Below, in pieces: positions 34,694 to 43,585 of a stretch of DNA of 64,000 nucleotides. The notes beneath the pieces are model-generated. The model did no database searches. It saw nothing but the letters and a program-made list of their open reading frames with translations, and was not told where the DNA came from. A program made the translations under genes and the position numbers. Within the stretch, counting starts at the first letter, position 1. The number at the start of each line of letters is the position of its first letter. The DNA comes from Ottowia oryzae (GTDB lineage: Bacteria > Pseudomonadota > Gammaproteobacteria > Burkholderiales > Burkholderiaceae_C), in the NCBI RefSeq assembly GCF_003008535.1, contig NZ_CP027666.1, positions 2,531,501 through 2,595,500 of the forward strand. Direction: 5' to 3'.

Positions 34694-37075
34694 ATGACCA
34701 AAAACCTTGTTCCCCCCATGTCTGAAAACGCCTTGACTGGCGCCGAGCGCCACGACCACGATCATGGCCACAGCCATGACCACGGCGCAGACGGCCATGA
34801 CCACGGCCACCACTCGCACGATCACGCCGACTGCGGCGGCAGCGCCTGCAGCACGGCCAACACGCCCATCGCCATGCAGCCCGCCACGCCGCCCATCGAA
34901 GGCGGCCTGCTGCTGCGCGTGCCCGGCATGGATTGCGCGGTGGAAGAAAGCACCATCCGCCGCGCGCTGGAATCGCAGCCCGGCGTGCGCAGCCTGAGGT
35001 TTGACCTGACCGCCCGCACGCTGGGCGTGGACGCACCGCCCGATGCGTGGGACGGCGTGGAGCGCGCCATCCAGGGCGCCGGCCTGGCCACGGAGCGCCT
35101 GACTCAGCCCGTCAGCGCCGCTGAAACCGCCGAGCGCCAGCGCCGCGAAGCCTGGCGCCTGGGCGCAGCACTGGCCCTGGCCATCGGCGCCGAGGCGGTG
35201 CACTTCTTCGCGCCGGAAACGCGGCTTTGGCAAGTCGTCAGCATGGCGATTGCCGCCTTGGCCATTGCGCTGTCGGGCCTGGGCGTGTACCGCAAGGGGC
35301 TGGCTTCGCTGGCGCGGGGCGAGCTGGGCATCACCACGCTGATGACGGTGGCCGTCACCGGCGCCTTCGTGATCGGCCAGTGGGCCGAGGCCGCCATGGT
35401 GATGGCGCTGTATTCGATTGCCGAACTGATCGAGGCGCGGGCGGTAGAACGCGCGCGCGGCGCCATCAAGGGCTTGCTGGATCTGGCCCCTTCGCTGGCC
35501 GAAATGCGCCAGCCCGACGGCAGCTGGGCCGGCACGCCGCCGGCGCAGATTCCGGTGGGCGCCGTGGTGCGCGTCAAACCGGGCGAGCGCCTGGCGCTGG
35601 ACGGCCGCGTGACCGCCGGGCACAGCAGCATCGACCAGGCGCCGGTCACCGGTGAAAGCGTGCCGGTGGAAAAAGGCCCGGGCGACGAGGTGTTTGCGGG
35701 CACCGTCAACCAGCAGGGCGCGCTGGAATTTGAAGTGACCGCGCCCGCTACCGACACGGTGCTGGCGCGCATCATCCACGCGGTGGAGCAGGCCCAGGGC
35801 TCGCGTGCGCCCACGCAGCGCTTCGTGGACAAATTTGCCGCCGTCTACACGCCCGCCGTGTTCGCCATTGCGCTGGCCGTGGCCCTGCTGGGCCCCTGGC
35901 TGGCGGGCTGGCCTTGGTTGACGGCGGTTTACAAGGCGCTGGTGCTGCTGGTCATCGCCTGCCCGTGCGCGCTGGTGATTTCCACCCCGGTGACGGTCGT
36001 CAGCGGCCTGGCGGCGGCGGCGCGGCGCGGCATCCTGATCAAAGGCGGCGCCTACCTCGAAGAAGCGCGCAAGCTGACGCACATCGCACTGGACAAGACC
36101 GGCACCGTGACCGAAGGCAAGCCGCGCCTGGTCGCGCATGAAGTGGTGCGCCCCGGCGCCGATGCGGCAGAGGTGCAGGCGCTGGCCGCCGCGCTGGCCG
36201 GCCGGTCAGACCACCCCGTGTCGCGCGCAATTGCCGCTGGCCTGCCGGTGGACGGCAACGCCCTGCCCGCGCTGGACGATTTCGGCGCCGAGGCTGGCCG
36301 CGGCACGCGCGCCCGGGCCGGCAGCCGCAACCTGGTGCTGGGCAACCACCGCTGGATCGAAGAGCGCCAGCAGTGCTCGCCCGAGCTGGAGGCGCGCATG
36401 CAGCCGCATGAGGCGCAAGGCCGCACCGTCAGCCTGCTGGCCGATGACGAGGGCGTGCTGGCCGTGTTCGCCGTGGCCGACGCGATCAAACCCAGCTCTC
36501 AGGCCGCGGTGCAAGAGCTGAAAGCCATGGGCATCACCCCCGTGATGCTGACCGGCGACAACCCGCTGACCGCGCGCGCCATCGCCGATCAGGCAGGCAT
36601 TGAGAACGTGCAGGCGGGCCTGCTGCCGCAGCAGAAGCTGGAGGCGATTCACGCCATTGCTGCGTCGGGCGACACGGCCACGCAAGCCAAGCCGCTGGCC
36701 GTCGGCATGGTGGGCGACGGCATCAACGACGCGCCCGCCCTGGCCGCCGCGCACCTGGGCTTTGCCATGGGCCAGGCCGGCACGCACACCGCCACCGAGG
36801 CGGCCGACGTGGTCATCATGAACGACGACCTGCGCCGCGTGCCCGAGACCGTGCGCCTCTCCAAGCGCGCCCACGGCATCCTCTGGCAAAACATCAGCCT
36901 GGCGCTGGGTATCAAGGCCGTGTTTTTGGTGCTGGCCGTGGCGGGCAGCGCGACGATGTGGATGGCAGTGTTCGCCGACATGGGCGCCAGCCTGCTGGTG
37001 GTGGGCAATGGGCTGCGGATGCTGCGCCAGCCAGCCTCCGGCGCCCTGCCCTCGACACCTGCGACCGACGCTTGA
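34694..37075 (+). CDS. cadA: Cd/Pb/Zn-exporting P1B-type ATPase
   Basis: Metal-efflux ATPase of about 793 residues (785 from an alternative ATG at 34718). The N-terminus is His/Asp-rich (HDHDHGHSHDH and similar), then one HMA domain with CAVEE replacing the usual CxxC metal pair (GMDCAVEEST). Metal-translocation motif CPC at residues 423-425, phosphorylation motif DKTGT with Asp467, and GDGINDAPAL hinge are intact, defining a Zn/Cd/Pb (P1B-2) ATPase. About eight membrane helices are expected. It is divergent from the MerR-type gene and behind a MerR-type operator. Confidence 0.93.
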   Translation: MTKNLVPPMSENALTGAERHDHDHGHSHDHGADGHDHGHHSHDHADCGGSACSTANTPIAMQPATPPIEGGLLLRVPGMDCAVEESTIRRALESQPGVRSLRFDLTARTLGVDAPPDAWDGVERAIQGAGLATERLTQPVSAAETAERQRREAWRLGAALALAIGAEAVHFFAPETRLWQVVSMAIAALAIALSGLGVYRKGLASLARGELGITTLMTVAVTGAFVIGQWAEAAMVMALYSIAELIEARAVERARGAIKGLLDLAPSLAEMRQPDGSWAGTPPAQIPVGAVVRVKPGERLALDGRVTAGHSSIDQAPVTGESVPVEKGPGDEVFAGTVNQQGALEFEVTAPATDTVLARIIHAVEQAQGSRAPTQRFVDKFAAVYTPAVFAIALAVALLGPWLAGWPWLTAVYKALVLLVIACPCALVISTPVTVVSGLAAAARRGILIKGGAYLEEARKLTHIALDKTGTVTEGKPRLVAHEVVRPGADAAEVQALAAALAGRSDHPVSRAIAAGLPVDGNALPALDDFGAEAGRGTRARAGSRNLVLGNHRWIEERQQCSPELEARMQPHEAQGRTVSLLADDEGVLAVFAVADAIKPSSQAAVQELKAMGITPVMLTGDNPLTARAIADQAGIENVQAGLLPQQKLEAIHAIAASGDTATQAKPLAVGMVGDGINDAPALAAAHLGFAMGQAGTHTATEAADVVIMNDDLRRVPETVRLSKRAHGILWQNISLALGIKAVFLVLAVAGSATMWMAVFADMGASLLVVGNGLRMLRQPASGALPSTPATDA

Positions 37076-37086
37076 GGGCAGCGCGT

Positions 37087-37103
37087 GGGGGCTCGCTGCC
37101 CCC
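37087..37103 (+). terminator. Possible hairpin after cadA
   Basis: GGGGGC-TCGCT-GCCCCC, 12 bases after the cadA stop. No T-run follows, so it would at best be a weak or rho-assisted stop. Confidence 0.3.
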
Positions 37104-37330
37104 GAGCCTGCCTTGCGGCTGCATGCGTCCAGGACGCGAAGTGCGCTGCCTCCGGCGGGACTGGCAAGACTGACCGCTGGTAACGGTCCCTATTGACCGG
37201 CACATCTGCCTCCGGCTCAATCGGCTTGGCTTTTCAGATACCACACGCCATGCGCCACTTCGCCACTACCCCCGGCTCAGCTCCGTCCTTGCCAGCTCGG
37301 ATGCCCACGTCTTCGGATCACCGATAGTCG

Positions 37331-37987
37331 ATGACCGGCGTCAAACTGCCTGTGCGTCGCGACCGCACCAGGATTTGCTTTACCGATCCAGCGGCACGTT
37401 GTTCAGTTGCCGCGGCCTTGGCGTTCATGCTCGTCTTCACCCCCCATAACGCGCTCGCCGAGATATCGATGAATTCAAAGTTGCCCTCCGAACCCATCGT
37501 CCGCACCGTGCTGGTCGGTACCGCCTGGGATCGAGCCGACGCGAAGGTCGAGCCTGATGCGGATACGCCATCGACTCCCCAGTGCAAGCTGTATACCGTA
37601 CGCAACACGAAAATACCGGGCGCCGGCCTGGTAATGTTTGCGCTGGACACCGAAGGTCGTCTGATGGCCAAGACCGGTGACTTGGTCGGTTTGGCGAATC
37701 TGTTGAGAACCTGCATACCAGAAGATGCCGCCACCTGGGCGCAGGTGATATCTCGCTACACCGATGCCCTCTTACCGCAAGTCATTGAAGCAAATGACAA
37801 GTCGCGAGCAGAAGACCTGGCAGCCGCTGGCGCTACGGATGTGGCGCCGAAGATGCGAAAAACGTCCCACGGCACTGAACTGGACTATTACGTGTCCCGC
37901 CCGGTATCCCGCTACTCGCGTGTCCGGGCGGTCGTGCCGACCAGCGGCCCTGTCAAGATCGACGAACAGGCTATCGTGATACGGTAG
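37331..37987 (+). CDS. Exported protein of unknown function, possibly acquired
   Basis: A 218-residue protein with a basic N-terminus followed by a hydrophobic segment (CSVAAALAFMLVFTPHNALA) that looks like a signal peptide, giving a mature part of about 175 residues. I recognise no domain; it has two Cys (KLYTV region and RTCIPED) and several Thr/Ser-rich stretches. Base composition and codon use are less GC-biased than the neighbours. It stands between the cadA 3' end and a decayed second copy of a cadA-like 3' end, as if inserted by recombination. Its start at 37331 has no clear ribosome site. Confidence 0.55.
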   Translation: MTGVKLPVRRDRTRICFTDPAARCSVAAALAFMLVFTPHNALAEISMNSKLPSEPIVRTVLVGTAWDRADAKVEPDADTPSTPQCKLYTVRNTKIPGAGLVMFALDTEGRLMAKTGDLVGLANLLRTCIPEDAATWAQVISRYTDALLPQVIEANDKSRAEDLAAAGATDVAPKMRKTSHGTELDYYVSRPVSRYSRVRAVVPTSGPVKIDEQAIVIR

Positions 37988-38012
37988 TCGCCATGGCCTG
38001 CGGCCGAGCATA

Positions 38013-38084
38013 GCACGGCCGTTTTCGCCGACATGGCCCCCAGCCTCCTGGTGGCGGGCCATGGGCTGAGGTTGCTGCGCCGCC
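38013..38084 (+). pseudogene. Decayed 3' remnant of a second P1B-ATPase gene
   Basis: These bases match the last 75-85 bases of cadA (36964-37050) at most positions, for example TTCGCCGACATGG, CCAGCCT, CTGGTGG and ATGGGCTG shared in order. Translated on the plus strand they give VFADMAPSLLVAGHGL versus VFADMGASLLVVGNGL. No other part of a second ATPase is seen, so it is a remnant left by duplication or recombination. Confidence 0.7.
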
Positions 38085-38087
38085 GGC

Positions 38088-38882
38088 TCAGTGCCCTTCC
38101 GTGTCCCACCGGTGCTGCAGGCGCACCTGGCACTCGATCCAGCCCCATGAAGACACGCCGCTGCCCTCCCAGCCCATGATGCCAAGCGGCGGCACGGGCT
38201 CGTCGGCCCGTAAGGCCATTTGGCCGACCATCACGATGCCGTAGGTATCGCGGTCCTTGGCGAAGCCTTCTGCCCCTGCGGCAGTCAAGCACAGATCGCC
38301 CTTGAAGTTGTGGTGCGTCAGGGTCAGCCAATCGCGCCGTTCGTACACGCTGAGCGGGGGCGGCGCGGGATAGACGCCGCGCAGGCCGGCCAGCAGGTGG
38401 TAGGTGTCGTACTTGTTGCCCGTCAACGCCAGCACGACGCCGGCACCCCAGCCTTGGCCATCCAGCAGCTTGACGGCAAAGCAGGTGCCCGGCTGCGCCA
38501 CCGCGGGCTTGGCGACGATGGGCGTGGGTACGCGCGGCGTCTCACGCGGTGTGCGCAAAGTCTCTACGAACGCTTGCAGCACGGCTTGCCGTTGATCCCG
38601 GTCGGGGCCGTCCCAGCGCGCGAGATCCTGGCCGGTGGCCACAATCTGTTCGATGGCCTGCAGGGTGTCGGGCTGGAGTGCGCCGACATCCGATTCGGCC
38701 TGCGCCAAGCCCAACCAGACGGCGGCATTGGTTTCTTCGTCAAGAAACTGGTCGTAATAGCGCCGGATCGCCGCCTGGCGGGCCGCATCGGGTGATTCGC
38801 CGTCGTCGAATCGCTCGATGAAGTCGCCATGAATGTCCAACGCGGTGTCGTCTTCCAGGATGCCGGTGCCCCAGGTACCCAT
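38088..38882 (-). CDS. DUF4259 domain protein
   Basis: A 264-residue protein whose opening MGTWGTGILEDDTALDIHGDFIERFDDG is the DUF4259 signature. The first half (residues 1-110) is helical with WLGLAQAESDVGALQPDTLQAI. The second half resembles a beta-rich domain (WGAGVVLALTGNKYDTYHLLAGLRGVY, LTLTHHNFKGDLCLTA) that may be an immunity-like module, though this is a guess. Function is not known. The ATG at 38882 has the strong ribosome site GGAGGAAAA. The stop lies four bases from the cadA-like remnant. Confidence 0.82.
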   Translation of the reverse strand: MGTWGTGILEDDTALDIHGDFIERFDDGESPDAARQAAIRRYYDQFLDEETNAAVWLGLAQAESDVGALQPDTLQAIEQIVATGQDLARWDGPDRDQRQAVLQAFVETLRTPRETPRVPTPIVAKPAVAQPGTCFAVKLLDGQGWGAGVVLALTGNKYDTYHLLAGLRGVYPAPPPLSVYERRDWLTLTHHNFKGDLCLTAAGAEGFAKDRDTYGIVMVGQMALRADEPVPPLGIMGWEGSGVSSWGWIECQVRLQHRWDTEGH

Positions 38883-38934
38883 GCCGGTTTTCCTCCGCTG
38901 ATTGGTTGTTGACTCGCCTCTTCCGGCTGCCGCT

Positions 38935-39588
38935 TCAGCCGGCGCCGGGCGCCTTGCGCATGATGGCATCGAAATCCGGGCGCGCCAGCAGCGGGTCCGT
39001 CCAGGCGATGACCGCTGGCGGCACCACCGCCACCGCACGCGGCCGATCATGCCGAACCAGTTGGCGCACGAAAGGCACCAGCGCGAAATCCGCCAGCGCC
39101 GGCGGTGCGCCGAACAGGTAGGCCTGCGCGCCAGGCCCGGCCAGGCGTGCGGCGAGCCGCTGCAAAAATGCGATGGCGCACGCCAGATGCTGGTCAGAGA
39201 ACGCCGCCTCGCTCTGGCCTGGCGCCCATTCGCTGGTGTAACGACTGGGGTACTTGTAGCGATCGAGGTGCGGTTTGAATTCGCGCTCGCAGGCTGCGAT
39301 AAAGGCCAGCATGTCGGCCAATGAACCGCTCTGGGGGCTCAGCCAGCCTTGGGGGTCGTTCTGCTGCAGCGCCCACAGCATGATGTCCAGGCTTTGGTCG
39401 ATCACGGCGCCATCGGGCAGCACCAGCACCGGCACGGTGGCTTTGGGCGATGCGGCCAGCATGGCGGGCGGCTTGGCGCGCAGGCTGACTTCGGTCTGAT
39501 CGACGGCCACGCCCGCCACGTGAATGGCCCAGCGCGCCCGCATCGCGTACGGGCAGCGGCGAAAGGTGTAGAGCAAGGGCTGGGGCAT
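38935..39588 (-). CDS. Glutathione S-transferase
   Basis: A 217-residue GST-like protein. Its thioredoxin-fold N-terminus has the glutaredoxin-2-like TFRRCPYAMRARWA active site (Cys near residue 12), then KATVPVLVLPDGAVIDQSLDIMLW with the cis-Pro and the Gln/Ser glutathione contact. The all-helical C-terminal domain contains LFGAPPALADFALVPFVRQL. The substrate is not known. The ATG at 39588 is used because the in-frame extension upstream encodes Pro/Gln-rich sequence antisense to the neighbouring hydrolase gene. Confidence 0.88.
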   Translation of the reverse strand: MPQPLLYTFRRCPYAMRARWAIHVAGVAVDQTEVSLRAKPPAMLAASPKATVPVLVLPDGAVIDQSLDIMLWALQQNDPQGWLSPQSGSLADMLAFIAACEREFKPHLDRYKYPSRYTSEWAPGQSEAAFSDQHLACAIAFLQRLAARLAGPGAQAYLFGAPPALADFALVPFVRQLVRHDRPRAVAVVPPAVIAWTDPLLARPDFDAIMRKAPGAG

Positions 39589-39643
39589 GGCGCGCACTTT
39601 AGCGGGCTGGCCCACGCCTACCCCCGCGCCTCTGCCACGCGGC

Positions 39644-40936
39644 TCAGCGCTCTGCGTCGGCGGCGGGCGTGGCGCTGGCGGCGGGTGCGGTTGCGGTTGC
39701 GGTTGCGGTTGCGGGGGCCGGGGCCGGGGCCGGCAGAGCCGTGAGTTGGTCGACGCGCAGGTCGAAGTCCTCACCCGTCGACACCACGATCTGCGCGGCC
39801 GCCACCCGCGCCACGGCGCTCACCACGCTGTAGTGGTCGTGACCCGGCACCGACAGGCAGCGCACCATGGGATGCGCCTGCGCCTTCTGGCACATGCTGG
39901 TCAGGCTGCTGAGGTTGCCGGGCGGCTTTTGGCCCTCGATCAGGTAGGTGGGCGAGCGGATGCTGTCCAGCCAGCGGCCGGGCGACCGCACGGCCAGCTC
40001 CTGCGGCGGCAGAGAACGCCAGTCCACTCGCGCGTACGACGGGCCATAGTCGCCCATTTCACCCACGGGGCCCAGCGCCAGCACCGCAGCAAAGCGTGGC
40101 GTGCTTTGCGCCACCAGCAGCGCCAACGTGCCGCCCGTGCTGTGCCCGCCCAGGTAGATGCGGCGCGGGTCCACGTAAGGCAGCTTGGCCAGATGCTCTG
40201 CAGCGGCGATCACGTCGTCCACCTCGCCCAGCCCCAGCTCGCGCTGGCCCGGGTTGGTGTTGCCGCCGCGCAGGGTGGGAAACATCATCACGACGCCCGC
40301 GTCGCGAAAAGCCTGGGCCGATTGGTCGTTGCCCGCGGGGCCGTGTACCCAGAAATCGCCCAGCGTGTTGCTGTCGCCCCCGGTCAGCCAGATGATGGCC
40401 GGGTGCAGTACCCGGTCGCGCGGGCTGGGCGTGACGTAGGCCGCCAGGGTATAGGGGCCGCTGGTGTAGTCGCTGCGCTCATACAGAGTGCGGGGCGGCT
40501 TGGGCAGGGGCTGCGGCTGCGGGTTGGCCACGTGCACCTGGGTGATGAAGGTGCGGCGCACGTCGCTCAGCGTCTGGCGTTCAGACGCCTGGGCGGCGCG
40601 CTCGGCCTCGCGGCGTGCGGCCAGTTCTTCGTCGATGGTGCGGCGGCGCTGCTCGGCTTTTTGCGCCTCTTCACGCGCCTGCATGGCCACGTAACTGGCG
40701 CGGCTGATGCAGTCGAGGCTGCGGTCGATGGCGTAACCCTGGTCGATGGCCTTTTCACGCGCCGCTGCTGTGCCCAGCTTGTTGCCGTAGCACACAGCCT
40801 GGTCGCGCTCGGCGCCGGGTGCGCCGCGCTGCATCCGGCCCACCATGCCCCACAACATCCACACCACCATGACGCCGCCCAGCGCAAAGGCGATGAGGCG
40901 GCTGAGCGATCTCCATTCGTAGCGGCTGGACAGCAT
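39644..40936 (-). CDS. Membrane-anchored alpha/beta hydrolase, S9-like
   Basis: A 430-residue protein with one N-terminal membrane helix (LIAFALGGVMVVWMLWGMVG), then a Glu/Arg-rich coiled coil (MQAREEAQKAEQRRRTIDEE, residues about 85-120), then a hydrolase domain of the prolyl oligopeptidase/dienelactone-hydrolase type. The nucleophile elbow is GGHSTGGTLAL and the likely base is PGHDHYS. The C-terminus is a low-complexity Ala/Thr/Pro tail encoded by tandem hexamers. The catalytic domain is probably on the periplasmic face; substrate unknown. Confidence 0.8.
   Translation of the reverse strand: MLSSRYEWRSLSRLIAFALGGVMVVWMLWGMVGRMQRGAPGAERDQAVCYGNKLGTAAAREKAIDQGYAIDRSLDCISRASYVAMQAREEAQKAEQRRRTIDEELAARREAERAAQASERQTLSDVRRTFITQVHVANPQPQPLPKPPRTLYERSDYTSGPYTLAAYVTPSPRDRVLHPAIIWLTGGDSNTLGDFWVHGPAGNDQSAQAFRDAGVVMMFPTLRGGNTNPGQRELGLGEVDDVIAAAEHLAKLPYVDPRRIYLGGHSTGGTLALLVAQSTPRFAAVLALGPVGEMGDYGPSYARVDWRSLPPQELAVRSPGRWLDSIRSPTYLIEGQKPPGNLSSLTSMCQKAQAHPMVRCLSVPGHDHYSVVSAVARVAAAQIVVSTGEDFDLRVDQLTALPAPAPAPATATATATAPAASATPAADAER
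39686..39715 (+). repeat. Tandem hexanucleotide repeat
   Basis: About five units of TGCGGT, encoding the Ala-Thr rich tail of the hydrolase on the minus strand. A change in copy number would keep the reading frame. Confidence 0.7.
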
Positions 40937-41033
40937 GGCGAAGCAAATAGGTGAGCAATGGTTTCAAAAGGGACGCGCGATTGTCGCCAAGTCGCGCGGC
41001 CCTTTCGCAGCAAAAACCAGCGCTGCGCGTGCC

Positions 41034-43433
41034 CTATTTCCGCAAACCTTGCAGCTTGGCGAAGGCGGCGGCCATCTGGTTGTCGGCAGCGGGGGCGCTG
41101 TCGCGGCGCCCGCCCTGCCCGCTGCGCTGGTTGCGCCCGGCGCCTTCAAAGCGGTTTTCGCGCGGCGCGTCACGGCGCGGCGCTTGCGCGTCCAGCTTCA
41201 TGGTCAGGCTGATGCGCTTGCGCGGCGCGTCCACCTCCAGCACCTTCACCTTCACGATCTGGCCGGTTTTCACCACTTCGCGCGCGTCACTCACGAAGCG
41301 GTTGGCCAGCTGGCTGACGTGCACCAGCCCGTCCTGGTGCACGCCCAGGTCGACGAACGCGCCAAACTGCGCCACGTTGCTCACGGTGCCTTCCAGCACC
41401 ATGCCTTCACGCAGATCGGCAATGTCTTCCACGCCGTCGTTGAAGCGCGCCACCTTGAAATCCGGGCGCGGGTCGCGGCCGGGCTTTTCCAGCTCGACCA
41501 GGATGTCCTTCACCGTCACCGCGCCAAACTGTGGCGTGGCGAACTGCTCGGGCTTGAGCGGCTTGAGCAGCTCGGCGCGGCCCATGATCTGGTCGATGGG
41601 CTTGCCCGTGCTGACGATGATTTGTTCAACCACCGGGTACGTCTCAGGGTGCACGCCGGTCACGTCCAGCGGGTTGCTGCCGCCGCGAATGCGCAAAAAA
41701 CCCGCGCTCTGCTCAAAGGTCTTGGGCCCCAGGCCGCTGACTTCCAGCAGCTGCTGGCGGCTGTCGAACGCGCCATGCTGTTCGCGCCAGCGCACCACGG
41801 CCTTGGCCACGGTGCCCGACAGGCCCGACACGCGCGCCAGCAGCGGCGCGCTGGCGGTGTTCAGGTCCACGCCCACGCCGTTCACGCAGTCTTCGACCAC
41901 GGCGTCCAGCTGGCGCGCCAGCTCGCTCTGGTTCACGTCGTGCTGGTACTGACCCACGCCGATGGATTTCGGGTCGATCTTCACCAGCTCGGCCAGCGGG
42001 TCTTGCAGGCGGCGGGCAATGCTGGCGGCGCCGCGCAGGCTGACGTCCACGTCCGGCAATTCTTGGCTGGCGTATTCGCTGGCGCTATAGACGGATGCAC
42101 CGGCTTCGCTGATCACTACCTTTTCGATAGCTGGCAGCGATACTCCAGCTTGCGCTGCAGCCATTTTTTGCACCAATTTGATCAGGTCGCCCGCCAGCTT
42201 GTCGGTTTCGCGGCTGGCGGTGCCGTTGCCGATGGCGATCAGCTGCACGCCGTGCTTGGCGACCAGCTTGCCCAGCGTATGCAGGCTGCCTTCCCAGTCC
42301 TTGCGCGGCTCATGCGGGAAGACGGTGGCGGTCTCGACCAACTTGCCGGTGGCATCCACCACCGCCACTTTCACGCCGGTGCGGATGCCGGGGTCCAGCC
42401 CCATCACCACCTTTTGCCCGGCGGGGGCGGCCAGCAGCAAATCGCGCAGGTTGTCGCCAAACACCTTGATGGCGACGGCCTCGGCGTCTTCGCGCAGGCG
42501 GGCGAACAGGTCGCGCTCGGTGCTCAAAGACAGCTTGACGCGCCACGTCCAGGCCACGCATTTGCGCAGCAGGTCGTCGGCCGGGCGGCCTGCGTGGCTC
42601 CAGCCCAGGTGCAGGGCGATGCGGCCTTCGGCCAGGCTGGGCGTTGCTGCGGTTTTGGTAGCTGCTGGCGCAGTATCTGCCTCGGGCAGCACCAGTTTGG
42701 CATCCAGAATCTCCAGCTGCCGGCCACGGAAAACGGCCAGCGCACGGTGGCTGGGCACGCGGCCGATGGGCTCGTCGTAGTCGAAGTAGTCGCGGAACTT
42801 GGCCACTTCGGGGTCGTTCTCGTTCTTGCCGCTGGCCAGTTTGCTTTGCAGCAGGCCCTCGGCCCACAGCCATTCGCGCAGGCCTTGCACCAGCTGCGCG
42901 TCTTCGGCCCAGCGTTCGCTGAGGATGTCGCGCACACCGTCCAGCACAGCGGGCACGGTGGTGAAGTCTTCGCCGCCCTCGCCCTTTTCGGCCTTCACAA
43001 AGGGTTTGGCAGCCTCGTTCGGGTCCAGCGACGGGTTGGCAAACAGCTGGTCGGCCAGCGGCTCGATGCCGAATTCGCGCGCAATCTGGCCCTTGGTGCG
43101 GCGCTTTTGCTTGTAAGGCAGGTACAGGTCTTCCAGCTCTTGCTTGGTGGGCGCGGCTTCGATGGCAGCGCGCAACTCAGGCGTGAGCTTGCCCTGCTCG
43201 TCGATGCTCTTGAGCACGGCCGCGCGGCGGTCATGCAGCTCGCGCAGGTAGGCCAGGCGCGCTTCCAGCTCGCGCATCTGCACGTCGTCCAGGCCGCCGG
43301 TAGCTTCCTTGCGGTAGCGGGCGATGAAGGGCACCGTGGCGCCGCCGTCCAGCAAATCGATGGCGGTTTGAACCTGGGCTTCGCGCACCTTGAGTTCGGC
43401 GGCGATCTGGGCGGGAATGGTCAGCTGGTACAT
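41034..43433 (-). CDS. tex: Tex-type RNA-binding transcription accessory protein
   Basis: A 799-residue protein of the Tex family. The N-terminal domain opens MYQLTIPAQIAAELKVREAQVQTAIDLLDGG, followed by the FIARYRKEATGGLDD motif. A YqgF-like RNase H fold region (GLDPGIRTGVKVAVVD), tandem helix-hairpin-helix segments (LLEVSGLGPKTFEQSAGFLRIRGG) and a C-terminal S1 RNA-binding domain (GMVLEGTVSNVAQFGAFVDLGVHQDGLVHVSQLAN) are in the usual order, with a Gly/Arg-rich tail. Residues about 421-441 and 244-261 come from two in-frame interspersed repeats. ATG 43433 is the standard start. Confidence 0.93.
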   Translation of the reverse strand: MYQLTIPAQIAAELKVREAQVQTAIDLLDGGATVPFIARYRKEATGGLDDVQMRELEARLAYLRELHDRRAAVLKSIDEQGKLTPELRAAIEAAPTKQELEDLYLPYKQKRRTKGQIAREFGIEPLADQLFANPSLDPNEAAKPFVKAEKGEGGEDFTTVPAVLDGVRDILSERWAEDAQLVQGLREWLWAEGLLQSKLASGKNENDPEVAKFRDYFDYDEPIGRVPSHRALAVFRGRQLEILDAKLVLPEADTAPAATKTAATPSLAEGRIALHLGWSHAGRPADDLLRKCVAWTWRVKLSLSTERDLFARLREDAEAVAIKVFGDNLRDLLLAAPAGQKVVMGLDPGIRTGVKVAVVDATGKLVETATVFPHEPRKDWEGSLHTLGKLVAKHGVQLIAIGNGTASRETDKLAGDLIKLVQKMAAAQAGVSLPAIEKVVISEAGASVYSASEYASQELPDVDVSLRGAASIARRLQDPLAELVKIDPKSIGVGQYQHDVNQSELARQLDAVVEDCVNGVGVDLNTASAPLLARVSGLSGTVAKAVVRWREQHGAFDSRQQLLEVSGLGPKTFEQSAGFLRIRGGSNPLDVTGVHPETYPVVEQIIVSTGKPIDQIMGRAELLKPLKPEQFATPQFGAVTVKDILVELEKPGRDPRPDFKVARFNDGVEDIADLREGMVLEGTVSNVAQFGAFVDLGVHQDGLVHVSQLANRFVSDAREVVKTGQIVKVKVLEVDAPRKRISLTMKLDAQAPRRDAPRENRFEGAGRNQRSGQGGRRDSAPAADNQMAAAFAKLQGLRK
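42111..42170 (+). repeat. Interspersed repeat, copy 12, inside tex
   Basis: Plus strand TTTTCGATAGCTGGCAGCGA with the tail GCTGCAGCCATTTTTTG. It is in frame with tex on the opposite strand and encodes the segment around SLPAIEKVVI. Confidence 0.55.
42649..42702 (+). repeat. Interspersed repeat, copy 13, inside tex
   Basis: Plus strand GTTTTGGTAGCTGCTGGCGC then AGTATCTGCC. It encodes the Ala/Thr-rich loop DTAPAATKTAA of the Tex protein in frame. Confidence 0.6.
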
Positions 43434-43585
43434 CGGCAAGACTGGGTGCCGCGCCGGCCACGGCCACCGGCACCCCAAAAAGGGGGCGAGTTTGCCATAG
43501 GCACCCGGCCGGCCCGGCGGTGGCGCATGGCTGCGGCGTGGTGCGCTTTGGCCGCGCTCCGCGCACCGCGACCGGCAGCGCGCGC

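Noticed and set aside
39686..39715. Phase-variable tract in the hydrolase gene
   Set aside because: The unit is six bases, so slippage keeps the frame and could change only tail length.
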